Below are positions 8,356 to 17,319 of a stretch of 64,000 nucleotides of DNA, piece by piece (the stretch's first letter is position 1; each line of letters starts with the position of its first letter). Source of the DNA: Acidimicrobiales bacterium (GTDB taxonomy: Bacteria; Actinomycetota; Acidimicrobiia; Acidimicrobiales; Acidimicrobilacustridaceae); the NCBI GenBank assembly GCA_018401565.1, contig JAGYKS010000039.1, forward strand, positions 186,001-250,000, read 5' to 3'. A model generated the notes under the pieces. That model was not told the origin of the DNA, searched no databases, and saw only the letters and a program-made list of their open reading frames with translations. The position numbers and the translations under genes were made by a program.

Positions 8356-9783
8356 TCAGGCGTCCGGTGATGGCCTGAACACGGTCATGAAGCGTTTGCG
8401 GGCTTCACTGTGGTCAACGATCGGCAACGGGTAGCTGTCTCCCAGTGACACCCCGGCGGCGGCCACCTCCAGCGGCGGCGCTCGCCACGGGGCGTGGATG
8501 GCCTGTGCGGACAGGCCGGCAAGCTCGGGGACCCAGCAACGGATGTAACCGCCATCGGCATCGAACCGCTGGCTCTGGGTCACCGGGTTCATGATCCGGT
8601 GATACGGCGCAGCGTCAGGTCCGGTGCCCGCCGACCATTGCCAGTTGCCCACGTTTTGTGGGGTGTCGGCGTCCACCAGCAGGTGTCGGAAATGGCGTTC
8701 CCCGAGTCGCCAGTCGATCAACAGGTCCTTGACCAGAAACGACGCCGTCACCATCCGGACCCGGTTGTGCATCCATCCGGTTTCAGCCAGCTGGCGCATT
8801 CCGGCATCCACCAGTGGATACCCGGTGCGGCCGGCACGCCAGGCCTCGAAGCCGCTCGGGTCGTCGGCCCACGCGATGTCACGGTATTTGTCGGCCATCG
8901 GCTCGGTGACCAGCTGTGGGTGCACCACCAACAGATGGGCGTACCAGTCGCGCCACGCCAACTGTCGACACCACGCGTCCCGCCCCGGCGATCCGTGACC
9001 GACCACATCCAGTGCTGTGCGCGGCGACACGGTGCCGAACTTGAGGTCGGCCGACAACTCGGAGGTTCCCGCTGTTGCCGGCAGGTCCCGTTCGATTGCG
9101 TAGGCATCGGCACGGGTGGCGAAGCGCTCAAGGCGTTCCAACGCCGCCGACGCCCCGGGCGCCATGGGTGGCGGAGCGTCGGGGACCGGCAACGGGTCAC
9201 CACCAAGGGCAAGCACTGATGCCCCTCCGGGGGTGGGCCACGGTTCCAGAGGCGTGTCGGCCCACGTGCGCCAAAACGGCGTGAACACCTTTGATACCCC
9301 CTTGGCACGGGTGAGCACGCTGCCAGGTGGATGCACCAGGGTTCCGTGGGACACACGGGCTGTGACGCGACCGGTCGCCCTGTGCTCGGGCGCCCTGTGC
9401 TCGGGCGTCATGCGTTCGATCGCCGCCATCACCTTGTGGTCGCGCGCCGTGGCGAACGGCGACACGTCGGCATTGAGATAGAGCGCCGACGCCCCCACGG
9501 CGTCGATCACCTCGGGCACGACCACCGCCGGGTCACCCCAGCGGACGCACAGCGATCCGTCGCTGCGAGCGCGCAGTTCGTCGTCGAGGGCGATCAGATT
9601 GGCGAACAACTGGCGGCGGCGGAACGGCCCAGCCGAATCCACCAGTCGGCGGTCCAGCACGAACAGTGCCACCACCTGCTCGTGTGATGACGTGGCCTGG
9701 GCCCATGCCGGATTGTCGTCGAGACGCAGATCCCGACGGAACCACATCACGCCCGTCGATGCGGGTGGCGGTGCTGTGCTCAT
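8356..9783 (-). CDS. phr: Deoxyribodipyrimidine photolyase (cryptochrome/photolyase family)
   Basis: This 475-residue flavoprotein should repair UV-induced pyrimidine dimers using blue light. The N-terminal antenna domain starts VMWFRRDLRLDDNPAWAQ. The FAD/DNA-binding half has RDWYAHLLVVHPQL, GYPLVDAGMRQLAETGWMHN, RVRMVTASFLVKDLL, DTPQNVGNWQWSAGTG and RIMNPVTQSQRFDADGGYIR, all in family order. ATG at 9783 is chosen since the family motif follows 13 residues later. A 15-bp duplication at 9376-9405 repeats APEHR in the linker. It converges on the WhiB gene and sits beside a B12 photoreceptor-like gene, as in known light-inducible phr loci. Confidence 0.95.
   Translation of the reverse strand: MSTAPPPASTGVMWFRRDLRLDDNPAWAQATSSHEQVVALFVLDRRLVDSAGPFRRRQLFANLIALDDELRARSDGSLCVRWGDPAVVVPEVIDAVGASALYLNADVSPFATARDHKVMAAIERMTPEHRAPEHRATGRVTARVSHGTLVHPPGSVLTRAKGVSKVFTPFWRTWADTPLEPWPTPGGASVLALGGDPLPVPDAPPPMAPGASAALERLERFATRADAYAIERDLPATAGTSELSADLKFGTVSPRTALDVVGHGSPGRDAWCRQLAWRDWYAHLLVVHPQLVTEPMADKYRDIAWADDPSGFEAWRAGRTGYPLVDAGMRQLAETGWMHNRVRMVTASFLVKDLLIDWRLGERHFRHLLVDADTPQNVGNWQWSAGTGPDAAPYHRIMNPVTQSQRFDADGGYIRCWVPELAGLSAQAIHAPWRAPPLEVAAAGVSLGDSYPLPIVDHSEARKRFMTVFRPSPDA
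9376..9405. repeat. 15-bp tandem duplication within photolyase linker
   Basis: CGCCCTGTGCTCGGG is present twice in exact tandem. It is in frame and duplicates APEHR between the antenna and catalytic domains. Confidence 0.9.
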
Positions 9784-9869
9784 GGCCGAAGCGTACGGCC
9801 GACATCTGCCACCGGCCACCCCGGGTATGGACCGACCCCCACCACTGCGACAATGATGCAGCCGTGGGG

Positions 9870-10926
9870 ATGAAACGACTCGACAACGCTGACGGCTTCG
9901 TGGTGACTGACCTCGACGGCCTTGACCTTCATGCCGGGGTGGCGCGTTGCGCCCCGAAAGTGTTGGCCGACTCCACATGGCTGCTGGCCCGTTGCGCCAC
10001 TTACCAGTTCGCCTCGCTGGGTTGGGAGGTGGGAGGCGCATCGGTGGGCATCAACGCCCCCGCCGACACCAGGGCCGAGGCCATTTCCGCAGCGGTGGCA
10101 GCGCTGGCTGACCCGGTTGCCGCCGGGCTTGTGCTCGACGCTGGTCGGGGTCTCACCGACGCCGACCTGGCCCCCTGTATGCCATCGACGGTCGGCCCCC
10201 CGGTTACCACGCCCACCGTGACGAACTCACCGGTGTGGGAGTGGCCGCCGCCGCCGGCTGCGTGCGCCCCCTTGATGGCGCCACCATCGCCATCGAGACC
10301 CTCGACGCCGTGTCGCTGGCGTTCGCCCGGTCGGCCGTTGCCCTACGGTGGGCGTGGTGGCTGTGGCCCGAGCCGGCAGCGCCATTGCCGACCCCGCCGG
10401 CTTCGACCCCGATGCCCTGGCGACAGCACTTGCCGACACCGGGGGTGACGGTCTGGCTGCCCTTGCTCCCGATCACGGCACCGACCCCGCCGCCGTACTC
10501 ACCGCCGAGGTGGACATCGTGGCCATCGGGTCGAAGATGTCGGCGGTGGACCACAATGCCGCCACGTCCATCAGGGCCGCAGTGCTGGTGCCCACCGGGT
10601 GGGTCCCGGTGACGACACGGGCGCTGGCGGTGCTGACCCGGCAAGGTGTGACCGTGGTTCCCGACTTCGTGGCCCTGGCTGGTGCCGTGACGTCGTCGGG
10701 CCTGGTGGGGGGAGACGCCAGCACCGCACCCGGTGCCGCACCTGGCACCGCACCCGGCACCGATGCCGCCGGGATTGCCGCAGCCACCGTTGCCGGCATC
10801 ATGACCGAGGTCCTCGCCGGGGTTGGTGACGTGTGGAACAACCCGGTGCTGGCAGCGTGCGCTCGCGCCGAGGCGTTCATCATCGACCGTGGTCACGAAC
10901 TGCCCACCACCCGACCGCTGGGCTGA
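9870..10926 (+). CDS. Degenerate Glu/Leu/Phe/Val dehydrogenase-like protein, two frameshifts
   Basis: Three frames join into one product of about 352 residues, with breaks in the C-run at 10171-10175 and near 10345. The layout follows amino-acid dehydrogenases: a short N-terminal domain, a Rossmann segment and a tail resembling the family's VVPD-x2-A-x-AG motif (VTVVPDFVALAGAV, preceded by a segment comparable with the VxxGAN strand). Two functional sites look lost. The GGAKGG-type lysine motif reads GGASVGINAP, and the dinucleotide GxGxxG position reads IETLDAVSLAF. It is therefore likely non-catalytic if the alignment is right. GTG at 9864 is an alternative start. The frameshifts look like sequencing errors; the motif losses do not. 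Confidence 0.55.
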
Positions 10927-10988
10927 GCACTCCGACCCGGTGTTGGCAAGCTGGGCTCGCCCGGGCAGCGGTGTTTCGTTGCCGCCGG

Positions 10989-11679
10989 TCAGCACCACCG
11001 CAGGACGGGGGCCAGCACCACTGCGTTGCCACCGGAACGCTTGGCCACCAGCAATGCCCGGTCGGCTTCACTGATCGCCTCAGCGGTGACCAGGGTGGGT
11101 CCCACCGCACTCAACCCGAAGCTGATGGTGACCGGACCCCCCACCCAGTCCATGTCGAGATCGGCCATCCGCGTCTGGATGCGCTCCAGCACCTGACGGG
11201 CCCCGGCTTCATCACACGCCCGCAACAGCACCACGAACTCGTCGCCGCCCATGCGGCACACCAGGTCGTCGGGCCTGATCGTCTCGGCGATGGTCCGGGC
11301 GATGCCGGCAAGTACTGCGTCACCGGCGCAATGGCCGAGATCGTCGTTGACCCGCTTGAACTTGTCGAGGTCGCCATAGGCGACCCACACGTCGGTGGGT
11401 CGGCCGTCGAACACCGGAGGCAGATTGTCGAGGAGTCTGCGGTTGTACAGCCCGGTGAGCACATCGCTGCATGCCAGGAGTTCGAGCTCAGCGGCGTGGA
11501 CCCGCATCGAGCGCTGCAAGACACGACGTGACCACGACGAGCCCCACCACCGCGGTGCCGGTGGCAAAGACAGCCGCTGTGATCATGCCCCGACCCCCGG
11601 TCGACCTGTCGGCCCATGTGTCGCCGTCTGGCGGAGCAGGAGCCGCAGGCACCGGATCACCGCCAAACCGGTCGGGCAT
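10989..11679 (-). CDS. Membrane-anchored diguanylate cyclase (GGDEF), frameshifted
   Basis: The GGDEF domain makes cyclic di-GMP from two GTP. It reads SDVLTGLYNRRLLDNLP, GDLDKFKRVNDDLGHCAGD and the signature CRMGGDEFVVLLRA, followed by VTISFGLSAV. The N-terminal part, in another frame (MITAAVFATGTAVVGLVVVT), is a single membrane helix; the break lies near 11528. No sensory domain is seen between helix and GGDEF, so input must come through the membrane segment or a partner. ATG 11679 and ATG 11586 are both possible starts. An RxxD inhibitory site was not evident. Confidence 0.8.
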
Positions 11680-11834
11680 GCCATGGGCGGACCAACCGAC
11701 CGGGACATGGTTCTAGTCGCTGTCGGAGTTTGCTGCACAAGCATCGGGGTGATTGTTGACCCACAGTGTGGTGAGGTCACCCAAGGTGACTGGTGAGGCC
11801 ACCCGAAGTGAGTTGCATCGGATCACTGTGTGGG

Positions 11835-11890
11835 CGTCGACTGTCTGCGCGCCGCCCGGTGGCGTCGACTGTTTACACGTCGCCCGGTGG
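11835..11890. repeat. 28-bp tandem repeat overlapping the crtO-like stop codon
   Basis: Two 28-bp units starting CGTCGACTGT and ending CGCCCGGTGG differ at four positions; a third partial copy starts at 11891. The stop of the minus-strand acyltransferase gene (11873) falls in the second unit. Confidence 0.8.
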
Positions 11891-12376
11891 CGTCGATGGT
11901 TTGCGACGTTGCAGCACCCGCAACAGGCGGGCACGGTTGTAGCGCTGGGTCACCAGGCACGGGACATTGGCCACGATCCCGAAGGCCACCATCACCCCGC
12001 CCATCCACCATGAGCTCCACAGCCAGAACAACGGCCCGTAGAACATGGTGACCCAGTGGGTCATCTCGGCCCGCCGGGTCTCGGCCACGAAGCGCTGGAG
12101 GTTGGCCGAGTCCCGTCGACCCAGAGTGCGCTTGTTGAAGCCCCCCTCGAACACGTCGCCACCCTCGGGGAGCCAGCGCTTCCATCTCCGGATGGCAAAG
12201 CGACGTTCGTAGACGCGGCCGTCGACCTCGGCCGGACGCAGTTTTGTGAGCGCGTTGTCGTGGTCGAACCGGCGGACCGGCAGACGGTGCATCACGTAAC
12301 CGGTGAGGGTTCCGAGCACAGCCCACACGGTGCCCCCCACCAGTGCCGCCCACCCGTTGGTCAAGGGGATCAGCAC
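11873..12376 (-). CDS. CrtO-like glycosyl-carotenoid acyltransferase
   Basis: This 167-residue protein resembles staphylococcal CrtO, which esterifies the sugar of a glycosylated carotenoid. It has an N-terminal helix (GWAALVGGTVWAVLGTLTGY), then YERRFAIRRWKRWLPEGG, FNKRTLGRRDSANLQRFVAE, TRRAEMTHW, two more hydrophobic segments and NVPCLVTQRYNRARLLRVL, in family order. The catalytic detail of the family is not well established. GTG at 12376 starts one base from the stop of the CrtQ-like gene, so the two are co-translated. The 3' end lies inside a 28-bp tandem repeat. Confidence 0.8.
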   Translation of the reverse strand: MLIPLTNGWAALVGGTVWAVLGTLTGYVMHRLPVRRFDHDNALTKLRPAEVDGRVYERRFAIRRWKRWLPEGGDVFEGGFNKRTLGRRDSANLQRFVAETRRAEMTHWVTMFYGPLFWLWSSWWMGGVMVAFGIVANVPCLVTQRYNRARLLRVLQRRKPSTPPGDV

Positions 12377-12377
12377 G

Positions 12378-13568
12378 TCACCTGCCACGCACCCGTCGCA
12401 CGCCGACGCGTCGGCTTGGCAATGGCACGGTACGTCCGCGCCATCGCACCCGGCGACGAACCACGGTGAGCCACAGCGAATCGAAGAACACCACCACGAA
12501 CGCCACCAGCGTGATGGGGAAGGCGACAACCGGCCACCAGCCGAAATTCCCCAGTTGGCGGAGCATCACGCCGAACTGCACTGCCATGGCCAACCAGCTG
12601 ACCCACACGTCGGCCGTCGACGCCGACCCGGTCCCGATCAGCCACTGCACCACCTCGGCACCGGCGCTCACCGCCGCACACACCCAAAGCACCGTTGCCA
12701 GCAGGCGCCCCACGCCGATGCTGGCCGACCCCGAGGCCATGTTCTTGGACCAGCCCTCCACCAACTGGCCCAACCCATCGGGATACATCCGAAACTCCAC
12801 GGCACCTCGGCCACCGACACCGTGAACGGGCATGCCGGCGGCGGCGAAAACCTTCCCCATGGCCAGATCCTCGAGCACCTCGCTGCGCACTGCACCATGG
12901 CCACCGACCGACTGGTAGTCGTCGACGTCACAGGCCATGCACGGGCCGAAGGCCCCGTCGGCACGGGCGTTGCGGCCCGGGGTGGCCACACCCACCCCCA
13001 TCACGGCGATGGCATTGAACACCGCCGACAGTCGCTCGTAGGGGCGCTCCATGCGGTGGTAGGGCTGGACCGACAACAGGCCACGGCGTCGGGCGTGCTC
13101 ATCGAGCACCGCACCCAGCCCACCGGGCTGTAACCGTACGTCGGCATCAAGGAACACCAGCGTGGATCCCCGGGCGGCCTCCGCCCCCTGCATGCACGCC
13201 CACGACTTTCCGGTCCATCCGTCCGGCAACGGCGCGCTGGTCATCACCGTGGCGCCGAAGCTCCTGGCCACGTCAGCGGTGCCGTCGTCGGAGCCGTCGT
13301 CAACCACCACCACTTCGGCGGGCTGGATGTCACTTGCGGCGAGACTGCCCAACAGGTGCGGAAGGCTCCGAGCCTCGTTGCGGGCCGGGATCACAACGGT
13401 GACGTCAGCGGTGACGGCGGGCCGGTCTCGCGCCGGGACAGGCAGCGGCATCGTCAACCGGGGCATGCGGGCCAGAAGCCACCAGCCGGCCAACCACCCG
13501 GCAACGACGATCACAGCACCCAAGCGCACCACCACAGCATCCCACCCCACGGACAACCACGACGCCAT
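12378..13568 (-). CDS. CrtQ-like family 2 glycosyltransferase (carotenoid carboxylate glycosylation)
   Basis: This 396-residue protein has an N-terminal helix, a GT-A catalytic domain and three C-terminal helices. Catalytic-domain marks are TVVIPARNEARSLPHLL, VVVVDDGSDDGTADVA, the DxD site FLDADV and a later acidic motif EVLEDLAMGKVFAAAG. The overall pattern and the coupling to a CrtO-like acyltransferase match 4,4'-diaponeurosporenoate glycosyltransferase of staphyloxanthin synthesis. The sugar and acceptor here are unknown, and no carotenoid desaturase or synthase is in the window, so the substrate must be made from elsewhere in the genome. Confidence 0.75.
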   Translation of the reverse strand: MASWLSVGWDAVVVRLGAVIVVAGWLAGWWLLARMPRLTMPLPVPARDRPAVTADVTVVIPARNEARSLPHLLGSLAASDIQPAEVVVVDDGSDDGTADVARSFGATVMTSAPLPDGWTGKSWACMQGAEAARGSTLVFLDADVRLQPGGLGAVLDEHARRRGLLSVQPYHRMERPYERLSAVFNAIAVMGVGVATPGRNARADGAFGPCMACDVDDYQSVGGHGAVRSEVLEDLAMGKVFAAAGMPVHGVGGRGAVEFRMYPDGLGQLVEGWSKNMASGSASIGVGRLLATVLWVCAAVSAGAEVVQWLIGTGSASTADVWVSWLAMAVQFGVMLRQLGNFGWWPVVAFPITLVAFVVVFFDSLWLTVVRRRVRWRGRTVPLPSRRVGVRRVRGR

Positions 13569-13607
13569 CGGGGGTGGACGGGGGTGACCGATGTCATGCT
13601 AACTTTT

Positions 13608-13637
13608 GCAAGCACTTTGGTTGTGTCCGCAAGCACT
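13608..13637. promoter_or_regulatory. Direct repeats GCAAGCACT spaced 21 bp
   Basis: GCAAGCACT occurs at 13608-13616 and 13629-13637, exactly two helical turns apart, in the AT-richer promoter region shared by the CrtQ-like gene and the 13714 gene. The geometry suits a dimeric or tandem-bound regulator. Confidence 0.4.
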
Positions 13638-13713
13638 CCCCTGTTTACTGGAGAGAGCAACGACACCAACGACGTTCCGGGGATGCCCGGACCTTCCCAC
13701 AGGAGCCAGAATC

Positions 13714-14055
13714 ATGAGCACAAGCGTCCTCGACAAGCTGACTGAAGCACAGGCCACCGTCCTCGACGGCATCGATCAGGCCCGCAACCCAGCGGTTGGA
13801 ATGGTGGAACGGGTCGTCACCGTGGCCGACCGCTTCGCCCCCGATCTCAGCGCCAACCGCTCCGGCGTGGTTCCCACGGTGGGCAACGTCATCGACAACC
13901 AGTTCGCCTTCGCCATCGAACTCCTCAAGCGCCAGCGCACCGTGGCCAAGGCCATGGTCAGGGCTGCCGCCAAGGGCCCCAAGGCCAAGGCTGGCGCAAC
14001 GTCGAAGGCTGGCGCAACGTCGAAGGCTGGCGCTGCCACCCGTTCAGCCAGCTGA
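13714..14055 (+). CDS. Small phasin-like/Lys-Ala-tailed hypothetical protein
   Basis: This 113-residue protein starts MSTSVLDKLTEAQATVLDGI. Residues 1-85 are predicted amphipathic helix (VGMVERVVTVADRFAPDL, NQFAFAIELLKRQRTVAKAM). The last 28 residues are basic and repetitive (AGATSK repeated). The helical part resembles phasins, which coat polyester granules, and the tail resembles those of DNA-binding proteins; neither match is strong. No polyester synthase gene is nearby. The gene is flanked by a strong terminator hairpin and preceded by a 9-bp direct repeat pair. Confidence 0.6.
   Translation: MSTSVLDKLTEAQATVLDGIDQARNPAVGMVERVVTVADRFAPDLSANRSGVVPTVGNVIDNQFAFAIELLKRQRTVAKAMVRAAAKGPKAKAGATSKAGATSKAGAATRSAS
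13987..14033. repeat. 18-bp tandem repeat encoding a Lys/Ala tail
   Basis: AAGGCTGGCGCAACGTCG is present twice with a third partial copy. It is in frame and encodes KAGATS repeats at the C-terminus of the small protein. Confidence 0.9.
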
Positions 14056-14137
14056 GCGCACGTTCGGCGGCGTGGGCAGACGCCCGGCCACCGACACCAA
14101 CTGCTTGTGGTCTCCCCCCGACTGCGAGCTGTCCAGG

Positions 14138-14160
14138 AGGGCCCCGTCTGACGGGGCCCT
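14138..14160. terminator. Strong hairpin terminator between convergent genes
   Basis: AGGGCCCCGT and ACGGGGCCCT form a perfect 10-bp stem with a CTG loop. It lies between the 13714 gene and the convergent hemC and can act in either direction. The tail CTTGTCGTTG is only weakly T-rich. Confidence 0.75.
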
Positions 14161-14218
14161 CTTGTCGTTGGGACCAGCTCTTGTCGGTGGGACCAGCTCT
14201 CGTCGCCGGGTCAGGTCG

Positions 14219-15211
14219 TCAGGTCGTCAGGTCGTTGAGCAGGCTGGCGCCACCGCCATGGTCGAGCAGGTGACGGGCCACCGACCGACCCAGTGCGCCG
14301 GGATCGGTGGCGGTACCAGCGGCGGACATCAGTGTGGCGGTACCAGTGCGGGTGTCCGTGGCGGGCCCGGCACCGGCGGGCGATCCGGGTGAGGTGTCGC
14401 TATGGCGAAGCACCACGTGGCCGTCGAGTGAGGCCAACACGCCGGTCAGGGTCACCGACCCGTCGTCGGCCACGGTGGCCATGGCCCCAGCCGGCAGGTC
14501 GCAATCCCCACCCAGTTCGGCCAGGAATCCCCGCTCGGCATCCACTGCCCGACGGCTGACGGCGTGCTCCACCGCAGCAAGCAGCTCACGCAGGTGCGCC
14601 GGAGCGTCCTGACCACACTCCACGGCCAGCGCCCCTTGGCCCACCTGCGGCAACATCACCGTCGGGTCCAGCACCTCAGCGGCCATGTGCGACTGCCCCA
14701 GACGGTCGAGCGCAGCCATGGCCACCACCACGGCGTCCACGCCGTTTCGCCCGGCGTGGGCCACGCGGGTGGCGATGTTGCCCCGGATACCGGTGAAGCG
14801 AAGGTCAGGGCGGGCCCAGGCCAGCTGGGCGCGGCGTCGAACCGAGCCGGTGGCGACCATGGCACCGGGCCCCAGATCGTCAAGCCGGGACCCGACCATG
14901 GCATCACGGGGGTCGGCGCGGCGCGGCACGCACGCCAGCACCAATCCGTCCAGCGGCAGCGCCGGGAGATCCTTGGCCGAGTGCACAGCCAGATCGGCGG
15001 TGCCGTCGAGCACGGCGGTACGGATCTCGGCCACGAACACACCCTTGCCCCCGATCTCCCAGATGGGAACGTCGAGGCGGATGTCACCGGTGGTGCGCAC
15101 CACCTCGAGCTCCACGGTCAACGACGGGTCGGCCTCCACCAAAAGACCGGCCACATACCTCGCCTGCCACAGCGCCAGTTCAGAGCCACGGGTGGCGATT
15201 CGCAGCGTCAC
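14219..15211 (-). CDS. hemC: Hydroxymethylbilane synthase (porphobilinogen deaminase)
   Basis: HemC polymerises four porphobilinogens. Typical segments are LRIATRGSELALWQARYVAG at the start, KDLPALPLDGLVLACVPRRA, GSVRRRAQLAWARPDL, RGNIATRVAHAG and VGQGALAVECG. The dipyrromethane cofactor cysteine is probably the Cys in ELGGDCDLPAGAMA. GTG at 15211 (330 residues) fits the family start. The C-terminal domain has a Gly/Thr/Ala-rich insertion (about residues 285-305) of low complexity. It follows hemA in a rex-hemA-hemC order known from other Actinobacteria. Confidence 0.95.
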   Translation of the reverse strand: MTLRIATRGSELALWQARYVAGLLVEADPSLTVELEVVRTTGDIRLDVPIWEIGGKGVFVAEIRTAVLDGTADLAVHSAKDLPALPLDGLVLACVPRRADPRDAMVGSRLDDLGPGAMVATGSVRRRAQLAWARPDLRFTGIRGNIATRVAHAGRNGVDAVVVAMAALDRLGQSHMAAEVLDPTVMLPQVGQGALAVECGQDAPAHLRELLAAVEHAVSRRAVDAERGFLAELGGDCDLPAGAMATVADDGSVTLTGVLASLDGHVVLRHSDTSPGSPAGAGPATDTRTGTATLMSAAGTATDPGALGRSVARHLLDHGGGASLLNDLTT

Positions 15212-15224
15212 GGCGCCGACAGAC

Positions 15225-16482
15225 TCAGAGGTCGAACAGGTGACGCAGGGATTCGGCCAGGCGATCGCCACGGGGGGTGCCGGCCGCCTCCTTGAGCCCA
15301 ACGGTGGGCTCGTGCAGCAGCTTGGCCACGATGCCCTGGGTGAGTGCCTCAACTGCGTCACGCTGACGCTCGTCGAGGCCGGCCAACCGGTTGCCCAAAC
15401 GCTCCAGCTCGCCACGCCGAACCTGTTCGGCCCGGGCCCGCAACGCACCCACCAACGGGGCCACCTCGCGTGCCGAACTCACCGAGCCGTACCGGTCCAC
15501 CTCGGCGTTCACCACCTCACGCACCATGGCGATCTCGCCGCGCCGCGCCGTCAGGCCAGCCTCGGCGAAGGCCCGGAGGTCGTCCATGTCCAACAGCGTG
15601 ACCCCGGCCAGTTGCCCGGCGGCGGGATCCACGTCACGGGGACGGCGACGTCCACGATCAGCAGGGGACGACCCTGACGGCGATCCATGGTCTGTTCGAG
15701 GTCAGCCTGACCCACCATCATCTCGGTGGCGCCGGTACCGGTGAGCAGCAGGTCAACCGAATCCAGTGACATGCCCAGATCGGACAGCGGCACGGCCGGC
15801 CGCCAACCTGACTGGCCAGTTCCACCGAACGATCCCAGGTGCGGTTGGCAACCACCACATCGGCCACGCCGCTGTCGGCCAGTGACCGAACCATGCCGTG
15901 AGCCATCTCCCCGGCGCCCAGCACCAGAATTGACCGACCCGAGTGGTCCCCAAGCGCTCCGGCTGCCATGGCCACCGCCGCTGATGACACCGACGCCACG
16001 TGGCGGCCGATGGACGTCTCGGTGCGGGCCCGCTTGCCCACCTCGAGGGCATGACGGAACAGCAGGTTCAGCGCCGTACCGGCGGTGCCGGCCTCCCGGG
16101 CCGACTCCCACGAGTTGCGGACCTGACCGAGGACCTCAGCCTCGCCCACCACTGCTGAGTCCAGGCCCGAGGTCACCTCGAACAGGTGGCGGGCACAGTC
16201 AAGGTCGTAATGGACATACAGCGAGTCGGCGAAACGCTCGGGGGGAAGGTGCGACAGGTCACACAGGAACTGGCGAACGTCGTCATAGGCCCCGTGGAAG
16301 CGTTCGGCCAGCACGTAGACCTCAACCCGGTTGCAGGTGGACAACACCACGGCCTCAGCAACATTGTCGCGACTGTGCAGGTCGTGAAGCGCCTTGGTCA
16401 GGTCACGTTCGGCCACCGTCATGCACTCGAGCACGTCGAGGTCCACACTCCGGTGGTTGAGTCCGATCACGACGACAGACAC
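15225..16482 (-). CDS. hemA: Glutamyl-tRNA reductase, two frameshifts
   Basis: HemA reduces glutamyl-tRNA to glutamate-1-semialdehyde with NADPH. The N-terminal part has VVVIGLNHRSVDLDVLE and the catalytic cysteine in VVLSTCNRVEVYVLAE. SGLDSAVVGEAEVLGQVRNS and the NADPH-domain start SILVLGAGEMAHGMVRSL follow. The frame breaks near 15797 and again in the G-run at 15638-15641; between them it reads SLDSVDLLLTGTGATEMMVG. The C-terminal dimerisation region (DPAAGQLAGVTLLDMDDLRA onward) closes at 15225, about 419 residues in all. GTG at 16482 is the start. Both breaks look like sequencing errors. Confidence 0.92.
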
Positions 16483-16624
16483 CGCTACTCGCGCTCCTCT
16501 GCTTGGGACGACCCCAGGCGGGAAACCTGGCCGCAGAAACCGTGTCCCGCGTTCGCCGTGACCAGCATTCCCCCATTCGGGGAACAACGACAACCCCGGA
16601 GGCCCTCAATGGCCATGACGATGG

Positions 16625-17297
16625 TCACGCCGCACCCGCCCGGGTGGGCACAGGGCTGGGCATGGTCGTGGAGCGCTGCTGGTAGAACGACAGCACCTGC
16701 AACTCCAGTGCCAGGTCCACCTTGCGGACCAGCACGTCGTCAGGCACCGACAGCACCACTGGGGCGAAGTTCAGGATCGATCGCACACCGGCGTCGACCA
16801 ACCGGTCGGCAACCGACTGGGCCACCGGGGCAGGAGTGGCGATGACGCCAATGGTGGTGGGTGAGGACCCCACGATGGCGGGGAGGTCGTCAACGTGACG
16901 CACGACCACACCCCCGATGTTGGACCCCACCTTGTCCGGGTCGCTGTCGACCATGGCCAGCACCGGGAACCCCCGACTGGAAAAGCCGCCGTAGTTGGCC
17001 AGGGCCTGACCCAGGTTGCCTGCCCCAACGATCACAACCGACCGGTCCTCGGTGAGGCCGAGCTCACGGTTCATCTGGAAGGTGAGGTAGGCAACGTCGT
17101 AGACCAACGCCCCGTGTGCCATAACTGCCCAGGTGCGACAGGTCCTTGCGCACCTTGGCGGCGTTCACCCCGGCCAGTTCGGCCAGTCGCTCCGACGAGA
17201 TGGTCACCACGCCTTGCACCGACACGTCAGCCAACGCCCTCAGGTACACCGGAAGGCGGGCCACAGTGGCCTCAGGGATCCGTCGTGCGAGTGCCAT
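16625..17297 (-). CDS. rex: Redox-sensing transcriptional repressor Rex, frameshifted
   Basis: Rex binds DNA when NAD+ is high and releases it when NADH binds. The N-terminal winged helix reads IPEATVARLPVYLRALADV, ISSERLAELAGVNAAKVRKD and LSHLGSYGTRGVG. The frame then breaks at about 17101-17105, where one base appears inserted. The Rossmann domain has DRSVVIVGAGNLGQALANYG, a family-typical NAD(H) site, and later FAPVVLSVPDDVLVRKVDLA. The domain-swapped C-terminal helix follows. Total about 223 residues. It precedes hemA, linking haem supply to cellular redox state. ATG 17297 is the start. Confidence 0.92.
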
Positions 17298-17319
17298 GGT
17301 GCCCTCAGGCTACCCCTCT

